A DNA stretch of 64,000 nucleotides from Acidiphilium acidophilum. Its GTDB lineage: Bacteria; Pseudomonadota; Alphaproteobacteria; Acetobacterales; Acetobacteraceae. The notes under the pieces are model-generated. The model ran no database searches, was not told where the DNA came from, and saw nothing but the letters and a program-made list of their open reading frames with translations. Positions 55,994-64,000 of this stretch are shown here, piece after piece. The position numbers and the translations under genes are program-made. The DNA lies in assembly GCF_033842475.1 (NCBI RefSeq), contig NZ_JAWXYB010000018.1, positions 1,347,501 to 1,411,500 of the forward strand, written 5' to 3'. Position 1 is the stretch's first letter. Every line of letters begins with the position of its first letter.

Positions 55994-57370
55994 ATGCTCG
56001 AACGTCGCGCCATCGAGTTCATTCCCGAAAGCGAACGGCACGGCAAGCCCGCCTCGCTGTTCACCCTCTGGTTCTCCGCCAATATGCAGATGACGACGGT
56101 GGCGACCGGCCTCGTGGCCGGGTCCCTCGGTCTCGGGTTGGTCTCCGGCCTCGCCGCGATTATTCTCGGCAACGTCATCGGCGGCATCTTCATGGCCTAC
56201 CACGCCGCGCAGGGCCCGAAACTCGGCATTCCGCAAATGATCCAGTCGCGCGCCCAGTTCGGCGTCATCGGCGCCAACCTGCCGGTCGTGCTCGTCATCA
56301 TCCTCTATGTCGGCTTCTTCACCCTCAGCGCGGTATTGGGTGGCGAGGCCGCCGCGCACCTGTTCGGCGTGCCGCAAGCCATCGGCATCGTCATCACCGA
56401 TGCCGCGACCTTCCTGCTGCTGATCTTCGGCTACGATCTGATCCACCGCTACGAGCGGATCATGGCACTGGTGTTTCTGATCGTCTTCGCGATCGTCACG
56501 ATCGTTCTGCTGCGCACCTACATCGCAGCACCGCTCGCTCCCGCCAAACCCGCCCCGCTTGCCATGATCGTGCTCGGCATCTCGATCTATGCGACATGGC
56601 AGATCACCTACGCCCCCTACGTTGCCGATTATTCCCGTTACCTGCCAGCCAACACCTCGTTCCTTCGCAGTTCCGCCTACACCTACGCAGGTTCCGTGAT
56701 CGCCTCGATCTGGATGATGGCGCTCGGCCTGCTCGCCGGATTGATCGCGAGCAAGGCCGCCAATGCCGATACCACCGGCTATTTCGCGTCCCTGCTCGGT
56801 GCCTCCTGGACCTGGCTGATGCTGCTGGTGATCCTGTTGGGCATCATCGGTGCCAACGTGCTCAACCTGTACGGCACCGCCATGTCGGTCGCGACCGTCC
56901 TGACCTCCGGCGGCGATACCGGCTTCACCCGCACCATTCTGGCCCAGGGAATGGCATTGCGCGTCGCGGTCGGTGCCGCTGCCGCCGTCATCGGCAGCGC
57001 CCTGGCGATCGGTGCCGGCGGCAATTTCGTCGGCGCCATGACCAATTTCCTGCTTCTGCTGCTCTACGTCTTCGTGCCCTGGACCGCGATCAACCTGACC
57101 GATTTCTATCTCGTCCGCCGCGCCCGCTACGACATCAAGGCGATCTACGACCCGCGCGGCATCTACGGTGCGATCAACTGGAAGACCATGGCGGTCTACG
57201 CCATCGGCATTCTGGTCGAAATCCCGTTCATGAACGCCGATCTCTACGAGGGGCCGATCGCCAAGGCGCTCGGCGGGGCCGACATCTCCTGGATCGTCGG
57301 CCTGATCGTCCCCTCGGTTCTCTACATTCTGGTCAACCGCCGCATCACGGTTCAGGCCGTCGCCAGATAA
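55994..57370 (+). CDS. NCS1-family purine/cytosine permease
   Basis: Twelve-helix cation symporter of 458 residues. The family opening RRAIEFIPESERHGKPASLF is followed by LWFSANMQMTTVATGLVAG, a substrate-site segment, GPKLGIPQMIQSRAQFGVIG and the C-terminal WTAINLTDFYLVRRARYDIK. Members carry cytosine, purines, allantoin, hydantoins or thiamine precursors. The upstream HutC-like site and the convergent aminotransferase point to use of a nitrogen compound as nutrient. Its 3' end overlaps the aminotransferase gene by 19 bases on the opposite strand. Confidence 0.9.
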   Translation: MLERRAIEFIPESERHGKPASLFTLWFSANMQMTTVATGLVAGSLGLGLVSGLAAIILGNVIGGIFMAYHAAQGPKLGIPQMIQSRAQFGVIGANLPVVLVIILYVGFFTLSAVLGGEAAAHLFGVPQAIGIVITDAATFLLLIFGYDLIHRYERIMALVFLIVFAIVTIVLLRTYIAAPLAPAKPAPLAMIVLGISIYATWQITYAPYVADYSRYLPANTSFLRSSAYTYAGSVIASIWMMALGLLAGLIASKAANADTTGYFASLLGASWTWLMLLVILLGIIGANVLNLYGTAMSVATVLTSGGDTGFTRTILAQGMALRVAVGAAAAVIGSALAIGAGGNFVGAMTNFLLLLLYVFVPWTAINLTDFYLVRRARYDIKAIYDPRGIYGAINWKTMAVYAIGILVEIPFMNADLYEGPIAKALGGADISWIVGLIVPSVLYILVNRRITVQAVAR

Positions 57371-58539
57371 TCGATCGCGGCATCCACCCCGCCGCGCGCA
57401 TGCGGCACATGCGCCAGCCGCAGCGACATCTCGACCACGCCGAGTGTGCCCAGAATCATCGGCTCGTTCAGATCGCCCATATGCCCGATCCGAAACAGCT
57501 TGCCGCCCAACGGCTCCAACCCGCCGCCGAGCGAGACATTGAACCGGTCATAGGCGATCGCCCGCACCGCCTCGGCGTCGTGACCGTCGGGCATCTTGAC
57601 CGCCGTCACCGAATCCGAGCGGCGCTTGGGATCGGCGCAATAGAAACTCACCCCCTCGTTGCCGCTCCAGATCGAAACCGCCCGTCGCGTCGCCTCTGCC
57701 AGCCGGTGATGCCGGTGCCACACGGCCTCGATCCCCTCGGCCTCGATCAACCGCACCGATTCCCGCAGCCCGTAGAAGGGTGAAACCGGCACGGTGCCGA
57801 CGAAACTCCGGTGCCGCCGCGCCATCATCTTGGTCCAGTCGAAATAGAACCGCGTGATCGTCGCCCGTTTGTGCGCCTCCAGCGCCTTCGCGCTAACGGC
57901 GGTGAATGCCAGCCCGGCGGGCAGCATCAGCCCCTTCTGGCTGCCGCCCACCACACCATCGATCCCCCACTCCTTCATCCGGAACTCGAACGAGCCGAAC
58001 GAGGAAATCGTGTCGACGAGAAACAGCGCCGGATGCCCCGCCGCGTCGATCGCCTCGCGGATCGTCTTCAGATCGAGCGCCACCCCGGTCGATGTCTCGT
58101 TGTGAACGATGCACACCGCCTTGATCTCGTGCCCCTTATCCGCCACCAGCCGCTCGGTGATCCGCGCCGCCTCCGGCCCGCGCCGCCAATCGGTCTCCGG
58201 CATCTCGACCTCGATCCCGTATTGCCGCGCCATCGCCCCCCAGGTCCGCGAAAAATAGCCGGCTTCCGGCATCAATATCCGGTCCCCCGGCGAAAACAGG
58301 TTCTGCAGCGTCGCTTCCCACGCCCCATGCCCGCTGGACGTGTAGACGAACACCTCGCCCTCGGTGAACAACAGCCGCTTCAGCCCGGCCACCGCCTCAT
58401 CATAGACTTCGAGGAAATCGCTCCCCATGAAATCCACCGTCGCCCGGTCCATCGCCCGCAGCACGCTGTCGGGAATATTGGTCGGGCCGGGATTGGCAAA
58501 AAACAGGCGTCCCGGCTTGCGGGCTGACGTGGTGCTCAT
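57352..58539 (-). CDS. Class V PLP aminotransferase (serine/alanine-glyoxylate type)
   Basis: Pyridoxal-phosphate enzyme of 395 residues. It opens RLFFANPGPTNIPDSVLRAM, has VYTSSGHGAWEATLQNLFSP for the phosphate cup, VDTISSFGSFEFRMKEWGID with the PLP-binding Asp, and the Schiff-base Lys in VVGGSQKGLMLPAGLAF. This is the serine-glyoxylate / alanine-glyoxylate / ureidoglycine-glyoxylate aminotransferase group. Beside an NCS1 permease, a ureidoglycine (PucG-like) role is possible, but serine-glyoxylate transfer is the safer call. GGAG precedes the ATG. Confidence 0.88.
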   Translation of the reverse strand: MSTTSARKPGRLFFANPGPTNIPDSVLRAMDRATVDFMGSDFLEVYDEAVAGLKRLLFTEGEVFVYTSSGHGAWEATLQNLFSPGDRILMPEAGYFSRTWGAMARQYGIEVEMPETDWRRGPEAARITERLVADKGHEIKAVCIVHNETSTGVALDLKTIREAIDAAGHPALFLVDTISSFGSFEFRMKEWGIDGVVGGSQKGLMLPAGLAFTAVSAKALEAHKRATITRFYFDWTKMMARRHRSFVGTVPVSPFYGLRESVRLIEAEGIEAVWHRHHRLAEATRRAVSIWSGNEGVSFYCADPKRRSDSVTAVKMPDGHDAEAVRAIAYDRFNVSLGGGLEPLGGKLFRIGHMGDLNEPMILGTLGVVEMSLRLAHVPHARGGVDAAIDYLATA

Positions 58540-58602
58540 GGCTTCGCTCTCCTGATCGGTCGTGTCTGATATCGCATTGCCGCGCGCGGCGGCAATCCGG
58601 CT

Positions 58603-59490
58603 TTATTGCATGAGACGTGTGACGGTCGGCGCGATCGCCCGCGCAATCCGCCGCATCCCCGTCGCATCCGGGTGCAGCGCCGGCTCCGGCGGCGTCATCC
58701 GTGGATCGACATAGAGCGACGCAAGCGGCTTGCCATCCACCTCCAGCACCGATCCCACATTCCTGAACGTCACCAGCCGGCTATGCGCATAAACCAGCGC
58801 CAACTCCCGGTTGATCTTCGTCGTCTCGGCCGAAATCCACGCCGATCGGATCGACGGCAAAATCCCCAGCAGCAAGATCTTCGCCCCCGGCACATGCCGG
58901 TGCAGATCATTTACCACCGCCTCGATCCCCGGCATAGTCAAATGCGCGCCCCAATGCGTCGCACCGAGGTTGTTCGCCCCGATCATCAGAATCACCAGCT
59001 TCGGATGCAGCCCATCGAACTCGCCATGATCGATCCGCCAGATCACGCTCGACGTCGTATCCCCGATGAACCCGAAATTCAGCGGATCATACTTGCCGTA
59101 ATACCGGTCCCACACCGGCTTGACCTGCAGATACGGTTTGTCCCCCGTCCGCAGCCAATATTGCGTGATCGAGTCCCCCAGCCATACCAGCTTCGCCCCC
59201 CGATCCGCCCGCGCCTCGGCCAGCGTATGCTCGAACCGCGCGCGCCACCACGGCAGATCCATCCGCCCGATCGGTACGGCCGCGAGGTTCACCGCAGCTT
59301 GCGCCGTGATGGGGAGAAGCATGGCAAGTAACAGGGCAGGGAAGGGGAGGGCTTCTTTTTTGGAAAAAAGAAGCAAAAAACTTTTTGTAATTTGGGTCGT
59401 TGTTGGTTTCACCTGCACTGCCCCAGAAAAATCAAAGTTTTTTTGTTTCTTTTTTTTCAAAAAAAGAAATGCTTGCTTAACCAACCTCAT
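58603..59490 (-). CDS. SGNH/GDSL-family hydrolase, exported
   Basis: Esterase/acyl-hydrolase-like protein. Block I is KLVWLGDSITQYW, block II FGFIGDTTSSVIWRI, block III VILMIGANNLG and block V PALHPDATGMRRIARAI, giving the Ser, Gly, Asn and His of the SGNH site. A signal-peptide core ALPFPALLLAMLLPITAQA precedes the mature part. The start is unsettled: the frame is open from ATG 59490 through all of repeat copy D, with GTG at 59418 and 59412, a TTG at 59376 inside hairpin 1, and ATG 59322, which would leave too short a signal peptide. So the repeat probably supplies the start. Upstream on the same strand are the MFS and uppP genes. Confidence 0.8.
   Translation of the reverse strand: MRLVKQAFLFLKKKKQKNFDFSGAVQVKPTTTQITKSFLLLFSKKEALPFPALLLAMLLPITAQAAVNLAAVPIGRMDLPWWRARFEHTLAEARADRGAKLVWLGDSITQYWLRTGDKPYLQVKPVWDRYYGKYDPLNFGFIGDTTSSVIWRIDHGEFDGLHPKLVILMIGANNLGATHWGAHLTMPGIEAVVNDLHRHVPGAKILLLGILPSIRSAWISAETTKINRELALVYAHSRLVTFRNVGSVLEVDGKPLASLYVDPRMTPPEPALHPDATGMRRIARAIAPTVTRLMQ
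59346..59478. repeat. Double-hairpin repeat, copy D
   Basis: Hairpin 1 GCTTCTTTTTT-GG-AAAAAAGAAGC (59351-59374), then CAAAAAACTTTTTG. A spacer has TTTGGGTCGTTG and TGCCCCAGAAAAATC, then CAAAG, and hairpin 2 has arms TTTCTTTTTTT / AAAAAAAGAAA (59446-59469). It lies between the MFS gene stop and the SGNH hydrolase on the minus strand. Confidence 0.9.
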
Positions 59491-59502
59491 CCCATCCTCA
59501 CT

Positions 59503-60675
59503 TCATGGCCGCGACGGATCATGCCCGCCGAACACTCTCGGATACAGCAGCAGATACACACCCTGAAACACCCCCGCCAGCAGGAAGGGCGCTGCCAGCA
59601 GCCCGGAATCGAACAGCACCCCCGCCAGCGCCGGCGCAATCCCGCGCGGCACCATCACCGAAACATTATTCACGCTCGCCGCCAACCCGCGCCGATCCCC
59701 GCGCACGATCCCCAGTGCCACCGCCTGCCGCGCCCCGGCGGTACCCCGGTTGAACGCCGAACGCACCGCATAAATCCCGGTCGCGACCGCGAAACTCGGC
59801 GCAAACGGCAGCGCGAACAGGCTCACCAGCCCGATCCCGCGCATCAGCACCACCGTCCGCACCGTGCCCAACCGCCGGGTCAACTGCCCCGAGGTCAACG
59901 AAGCTCCCGCCGCGGCAAACAACGCAATCGCCAGCGCCGGACCCACCGCACTCACCGGCGCATGAAACTTCGTCGCGAACCACCACGACATGAACGGCCC
60001 GCTCAGCCCGATCCCGGTGCCGTTCAGCACATTCAGCCCCGCGAGCTTCCACAACAGCCCGTTCTCCGCCTTCGCATCCGCTGCCTCGTTCACCCGCACC
60101 GCCTCCGGCCGCGAAACCCGGTCCGGCGTCATGATCAGCAACGCCCCCGCCACCAGCGACGCCGCCAGCGGCAACAAAAACAAATCCCGCCCCAGCCCGA
60201 TCGTCCCGGCCAGCAGCGCGCCGAGCCCCATCCCGCCAAACCCGATCGCGACATTGATCGACAGGACGGAACCGAAATCCCGCCGCGCGACATACCCCGA
60301 CAGCCATGATTGCTCCGCCGGCCCGAACGGCCCGGCCGACCCGTTCGCCCCGCGCCCGAACCCGCCGATTATCGCGGCGAACGCCAGCAGCAGCGGCGCC
60401 TGACTGGTCAGCCCGATCACCGCCGCAACGATCGAAATCGCCTCGTACACCAGCACGAACCGCCTGCGCCCCAGCCGGTCGCTCAACGGCCCGATCGTCG
60501 CGGTAATCGCCACCGAAACCAGTATCGCCAGCGCGAACACCACACCGAGATACGTCGCACTCCACCCGAGCTTGGTGACATAAAGCGCGAAATCCACCAC
60601 CAGCGCCCCTTGGGCGAGGCTTCGCGCCAGCCGCGCGGCCATCAGCCGCTTCGCCTCGGGTGCGAGTGGCGGCAT
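59503..60675 (-). CDS. MFS transporter
   Basis: Major facilitator protein of 390 residues from ATG at 60675 (MPPLAPEAKRLMAARLARSL), about twelve helices. The loop 2-3 signature reads GPLSDRLGRRRFVLVYEA, and the second half repeats it as GQLTRRLGTVRTVVLMRGIG. The longer reading from 60753 overlaps uppP and is rejected; the chosen ATG overlaps the uppP stop (TGATG), indicating coupling. The substrate is unknown. Drug/proton antiport or a sugar exporter are possible. Confidence 0.88.
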   Translation of the reverse strand: MPPLAPEAKRLMAARLARSLAQGALVVDFALYVTKLGWSATYLGVVFALAILVSVAITATIGPLSDRLGRRRFVLVYEAISIVAAVIGLTSQAPLLLAFAAIIGGFGRGANGSAGPFGPAEQSWLSGYVARRDFGSVLSINVAIGFGGMGLGALLAGTIGLGRDLFLLPLAASLVAGALLIMTPDRVSRPEAVRVNEAADAKAENGLLWKLAGLNVLNGTGIGLSGPFMSWWFATKFHAPVSAVGPALAIALFAAAGASLTSGQLTRRLGTVRTVVLMRGIGLVSLFALPFAPSFAVATGIYAVRSAFNRGTAGARQAVALGIVRGDRRGLAASVNNVSVMVPRGIAPALAGVLFDSGLLAAPFLLAGVFQGVYLLLYPRVFGGHDPSRP

Positions 60676-61523
60676 CAGATCCCGGCGGACAGCAGCACGA
60701 GGCTCAGTACCCCGAACGCCCCGCAATACGCCGCGAACGGCCCCAGAGCCCACCGGTCATGATCCCGGAAATATTTCATCAGGAACGCGGTCGACAAATA
60801 CGCCACCACCCCGGCCACCACCGCCGCCAGAACCGCCATCCCGAACATACCGTGCAGCGCCGCCGAATGATGCAACAGCTTCGGCACCTCCACCACCGTC
60901 GCCCCGGCGATCACCGGGGTTGCCATCAGAAACGCGAACCGCGCCGCCGCCTCATGATCGATCCCCCGCGTCAACCCGCCCACGATCGCGGCACCCGACC
61001 GCGAGAGACCGGGCAGAAACGCAAGGCACTGAAACAACCCGATCACGAACGCATCGAACAGCGTCAACTGCCCGATCCCGAATCCGCCCGCCGCCCGCCG
61101 CCGCCGCAACTGCTCGCCCGCCAGCAGCAACCCGCCATTGATGATAATGAACCCCGCCGCGATCATCGGGCTCGCGAACAAATGGGCAATCGGCTTCTTG
61201 AGCGCGAACCCGATCACCACCGCCGGGATCGTCGCCACCACCAGCCGCAGCAACAACCCCCGCTCCGCATTCACCGCCCGCGCATCGCCCTGCCCGAGCA
61301 CGCCGCGCAGCATGTTCCACCAATCCCGCCAGAAATAGGCGAGCAGGGCGGTCGCTGTCCCCACATGCAGCATCACCACGAACGGCAGAAACGTCGCCGC
61401 ATGCTGGTCAATATGCCAATGCAACAGCTTCGGCACGATCACCGCATGCCCCAGGCTGGAAACCGGAAACAACTCGGTCGCCCCCTGCATCACGGCGAAC
61501 AGAACGGCAATCAAAGGCGTCAT
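60675..61523 (-). CDS. uppP: Undecaprenyl-diphosphatase UppP
   Basis: Inner-membrane phosphatase of 282 residues that recycles undecaprenyl diphosphate for cell-wall and glycan synthesis. The catalytic segments are QGATELFPVSSLGHAVIVPK (family consensus EG-TEF-P-SS-GH, with Gln replacing the first Glu) and FLPGLSRSGAAIVGGLTRG. About eight helices. GGAG precedes the ATG. It is coupled to the MFS gene. The Gln at the usual first Glu position is a variation to note. Confidence 0.92.
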   Translation of the reverse strand: MTPLIAVLFAVMQGATELFPVSSLGHAVIVPKLLHWHIDQHAATFLPFVVMLHVGTATALLAYFWRDWWNMLRGVLGQGDARAVNAERGLLLRLVVATIPAVVIGFALKKPIAHLFASPMIAAGFIIINGGLLLAGEQLRRRRAAGGFGIGQLTLFDAFVIGLFQCLAFLPGLSRSGAAIVGGLTRGIDHEAAARFAFLMATPVIAGATVVEVPKLLHHSAALHGMFGMAVLAAVVAGVVAYLSTAFLMKYFRDHDRWALGPFAAYCGAFGVLSLVLLSAGI

Positions 61524-61599
61524 CCCAACATCTCCCGGTGAACCCCCTGTCTGGCCAAGCCATCGGCAAAAGGCAAATGCCGCGCGACCGCACGTCAGA

Positions 61600-63036
61600 T
61601 CATCCGAGACAGAAGCGTTGCGCCATCAACCCCGGAAGATAAAACATGTCGATCACCGCCATGATGACAGCGGGAACGACACTTGCGGCAACCATCACGC
61701 GTGAGAATCGCCCTCCCAAACGGGGGATCGCAAGCATCAGAAAGGGAAGGAATAAAAGATAATACCGGCCTTGCGGCCCATATATCACGGCGCTGCCTAC
61801 TTTATCCCAACTCAGATAGACCGCGAGTTCGATGGCTATCACGCTGCAAGAGACGAGGACGATTGAAAACACCGAGTCGAGCCAGTTCCAACGCGCCCCG
61901 TCCGAGGCTCGCGCGGCAATCACCCCGGCTCCGGCGGCAGCAAGTGCTAATCCCCACCCGACATACGCCCATCGCGCCAAATCTACCGTCAGCCACCCCA
62001 GCATGCCGATCCCGGATTTGATCAGAAATCCGCCGCTATCGATCAATAAGCCAACGGTCAATGTCACGATCCGAAGTGGATCTGCGGTCAGAACCCGCAA
62101 TTGGGCGAGGGGGGCCGTCGTGGTGAACACCGCCCCGGCTTGCCCAGGCCAGAGCGGCCCGGGTTTGTAGGGGCCGAGCAGATACGGCATCAATGACACG
62201 TGAGCCATCACGACGACCCAGATCAGGGGGGGGATGCCCCAGATCGCTATAAGGAACGCGCGCCGCCACCGGTGTGGTGCCGCCAGAGGTGTCAGCGCCA
62301 TGAACAGCAGAAGACCGTAGGGTGGCTTGGAAGCGATCACCAGCATGAAGATCGGCAAAAACCACCAGCGCGTTTTAGGGTGCCGCACCGGATCAATTGT
62401 TAGAATTGCCCCTGCGAGCGCACTGAGCGCGATCAGCAGACCATCCTGATTGAAGGACGCGCCCAGACTGAGCGCCATGGGCAGCGAGAGGGTCGCAAAG
62501 ATCACCCCAGCCCCGAATCGCGCCACTCCGACCGCCAGCGCCCCGATCAGCACGTAAGCGAGCAGCATCCCTATTCGTCCGGAAAACAGCGCTGCCAGCG
62601 GGCGTTGACCAAGGAGGCGACCTATCGCGATCCCGATCGTTCCGGGCAGATACAGAGCCGGAAAATACTGGACCGTATTGTAATCGATGTCGATGATTTG
62701 ATTGCGCGTCCATGGCAGATCGGCTGTCCGCACGGCAGTGCCGGGATGGGCGCACGATGCGCCCATTTCACCGATCGACGCATTCAGCAATCCGTAATCG
62801 ACGCGCACCGCCGGCACGGTCACAGTCGACTTGCCCGGCGGCGTGAACGGTACCCGCTGACCGAGCAACTGCCCATGCAGCAGCGCCGCAGCGCGCGCAA
62901 TATGAGCTGGCTCGTCGGCAACCTGCCCGATCGGCGTGAGCACGGCCAACCGGAAACCTGTCACCATCGTAAGCACGACGAAAAGGGCGACCAGAATGAT
63001 CCGGTCGAGACGCAGAGCCCTTCGGCTGGGCTTCAT
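61600..63036 (-). CDS. DUF2142-type large membrane protein
   Basis: A 478-residue protein from ATG at 63036 (MKPSRRALRLDRIILVALFV) with about eleven hydrophobic helices. The first periplasmic loop has the DUF2142 feature PIGQVADEPAHIARAAALLHGQL, and ASFNQDGLLIALSALAGA and SKPPYGLLL follow. The family is GT-C-like in layout (an Asp/Glu pair in the first loop) and may use polyprenyl-linked sugars, which would fit the uppP neighbour, but the function is not established. It is divergent from the YfhO-like gene. Confidence 0.85.
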   Translation of the reverse strand: MKPSRRALRLDRIILVALFVVLTMVTGFRLAVLTPIGQVADEPAHIARAAALLHGQLLGQRVPFTPPGKSTVTVPAVRVDYGLLNASIGEMGASCAHPGTAVRTADLPWTRNQIIDIDYNTVQYFPALYLPGTIGIAIGRLLGQRPLAALFSGRIGMLLAYVLIGALAVGVARFGAGVIFATLSLPMALSLGASFNQDGLLIALSALAGAILTIDPVRHPKTRWWFLPIFMLVIASKPPYGLLLFMALTPLAAPHRWRRAFLIAIWGIPPLIWVVVMAHVSLMPYLLGPYKPGPLWPGQAGAVFTTTAPLAQLRVLTADPLRIVTLTVGLLIDSGGFLIKSGIGMLGWLTVDLARWAYVGWGLALAAAGAGVIAARASDGARWNWLDSVFSIVLVSCSVIAIELAVYLSWDKVGSAVIYGPQGRYYLLFLPFLMLAIPRLGGRFSRVMVAASVVPAVIMAVIDMFYLPGLMAQRFCLG

Positions 63037-63180
63037 TGGCTCACTGTGCGAGTGGAACGCTTGGCGAAACATTGCTCGCGCCACTTCCGGGACTTACTCA
63101 TTCCGTGCATATGACCATGACTGAAATGTTCTTGCTGCCAAGGGGTATAAAGTTTGAGGATTGACCTACGTGGGCCTCGA

Positions 63181-64000
63181 ATGTCGAGTATGTCTATGTT
63201 TTTCTCGACCCATCGCGCCACGCTGCTAAGCGTTCTCGTTCTAATCGTCGCACCTCTGCTAGGTCAATCGGCCTCCCTACTCACAGGCCTCAGCTCAAAT
63301 CCAATCTGGACAGTTTCGGGAGTCGTCTCGGGAGTTGGTCCGCAAATGGTCGCGGGCTGGCCCTTCGGTGATCCGAATGTCGGCTGGACCAACCAAGCCC
63401 TCGGCAAGCTGGCCGCGATCGATTGGCTCCATGGCCGCATTCCGTGGTGGAACCCATACTCCGGTATAGGCTTGCCTCTCGCCGGCGAAATGCAGCCCGC
63501 AGCGATGTTTCTGCCCTTCGTTCTCCTGTTGGCATTTCAGAATGGCATATTCTGGTTAGAACTGGTGTTGCAGAGCTTCGCCGGACTCATGACATTCGCA
63601 CTCCTTCGGCAAATGGGGTTCGGTAGGGCAACGTCGATCGTCGGAGCCTTGCTCTACGAATTCAACGGCACATTCCAAGCCGTTCCTGGCGAAACGATAC
63701 TGAACGTCATCCCGTTCCTGCCGTTGCTGTTGCTCGGAATTGAGCGTGCCCGCACCAGCGGAGACCATTCGGACTCCCGGAAAAATCCACGCGAGGGCCG
63801 GACAGCGATCGTTCTGATCGCCTGCGGCATCGGCGGTTCCATTCTGGGCGGGTTTCCCGAAGCCGCCTATATCGATGGATTGATGGCCCTCCTATGGGCA
63901 ACATTCCGGCTCTACGCCGATGCTGATCGACTAAGGTTCATTCGCCGGGTCGCTATCGGCGGTATCCTCGGCCTCTTTATCGCTGGCCCTCAAATTATCG
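63181..64000 (+). CDS. YfhO-like membrane protein, cut by the right window edge
   Basis: Open frame from ATG at 63181 to the window end (273 codons seen, no stop). An N-terminal helix (LLSVLVLIVAPLLGQSASLL) is followed by an extracytoplasmic loop with FGDPNVGWTNQALGKLAAID and GRIPWWNPYSGIGLPLAGEM, then several helices. The WNPY...G.PL..E segment is typical of large YfhO/DUF6044-like GT-C membrane proteins thought to modify surface polymers. No clear ribosome site; ATGs at 63190 and 63196 are alternatives. Its codon use (CTA, ATA, AGG, TCA) looks less biased than neighbours, suggesting acquisition. Confidence 0.75.
   Translation, partial: MSSMSMFFSTHRATLLSVLVLIVAPLLGQSASLLTGLSSNPIWTVSGVVSGVGPQMVAGWPFGDPNVGWTNQALGKLAAIDWLHGRIPWWNPYSGIGLPLAGEMQPAAMFLPFVLLLAFQNGIFWLELVLQSFAGLMTFALLRQMGFGRATSIVGALLYEFNGTFQAVPGETILNVIPFLPLLLLGIERARTSGDHSDSRKNPREGRTAIVLIACGIGGSILGGFPEAAYIDGLMALLWATFRLYADADRLRFIRRVAIGGILGLFIAGPQII

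Overview
This window is GC-rich, densely coded bacterial chromosome. Protein style and gene content (alphaproteobacterial S4, RNase E with an acidic insertion in the S1 region, a Hint-domain giant protein, TonB receptors, OprD-type porin, a CbbY-type phosphatase) point to an alphaproteobacterium of the Rhodospirillales, most likely Acetobacteraceae and possibly an Acidiphilium-like acidophile. The genus is inferred; no rRNA is present.

Left part (1-17 kb): a sugar/short-chain-dehydrogenase patch (two SDRs and an SMP-30 lactonase) is followed by a long minus-strand block. Read in transcription order it holds TonB (17.06 kb), two tandem TonB-dependent receptors (15.96 and 12.95 kb), a family-5 solute-binding protein, two ABC permeases, a fused double ATPase, ExbB, ExbD and XerC. 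Binding protein through XerC are overlapping or separated by 32 bases or less, so they look like one operon. Together these genes encode receptor, energiser, periplasmic capture and inner-membrane import for one class of substrate, probably peptide-like or a peptide-type chelate.

Middle (17-43 kb): mostly housekeeping genes. They are a DUF815 ATPase, YajC, Fe-SOD, a squalene/phytoene-synthase-like protein, an OprD-like porin, GyrA-CoaD-cyclophilin as an overlapping trio, tRNA-Lys(TTT), a CbbY-like phosphatase beside a divergent NRAMP transporter under a near-perfect Fur-type palindrome, CysS, TrmJ, a methyltransferase, aspartate ammonia-lyase, GT2, HutC, RNase E, a 1503-residue Hint-domain protein, and ribosomal protein S4.

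Right part (43-64 kb): a small lipoprotein, PanB, an M20 amidohydrolase, an FkbM-like methyltransferase, RecO-ParC, a FUSC membrane protein with UPF0114, GT61, PepA, CysQ, an NCS1 permease convergent with a class V aminotransferase, an SGNH hydrolase, an MFS transporter with UppP, and two large membrane proteins (DUF2142 and a YfhO-like protein cut by the window edge).

The most unusual structure is a dispersed intergenic repeat of about 95-140 bases present four times (18.65, 46.59, 49.72 and 59.35 kb). Each copy has two AT-only-core hairpins of the type CTTCTTTTTT/AAAAAAGAAG in inverted arrangement around a spacer. Two copies run in frame into the 5' end of the next gene, so they may supply its start codon or N-terminus. 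No CRISPR array, prophage, insertion sequence or rRNA was seen.
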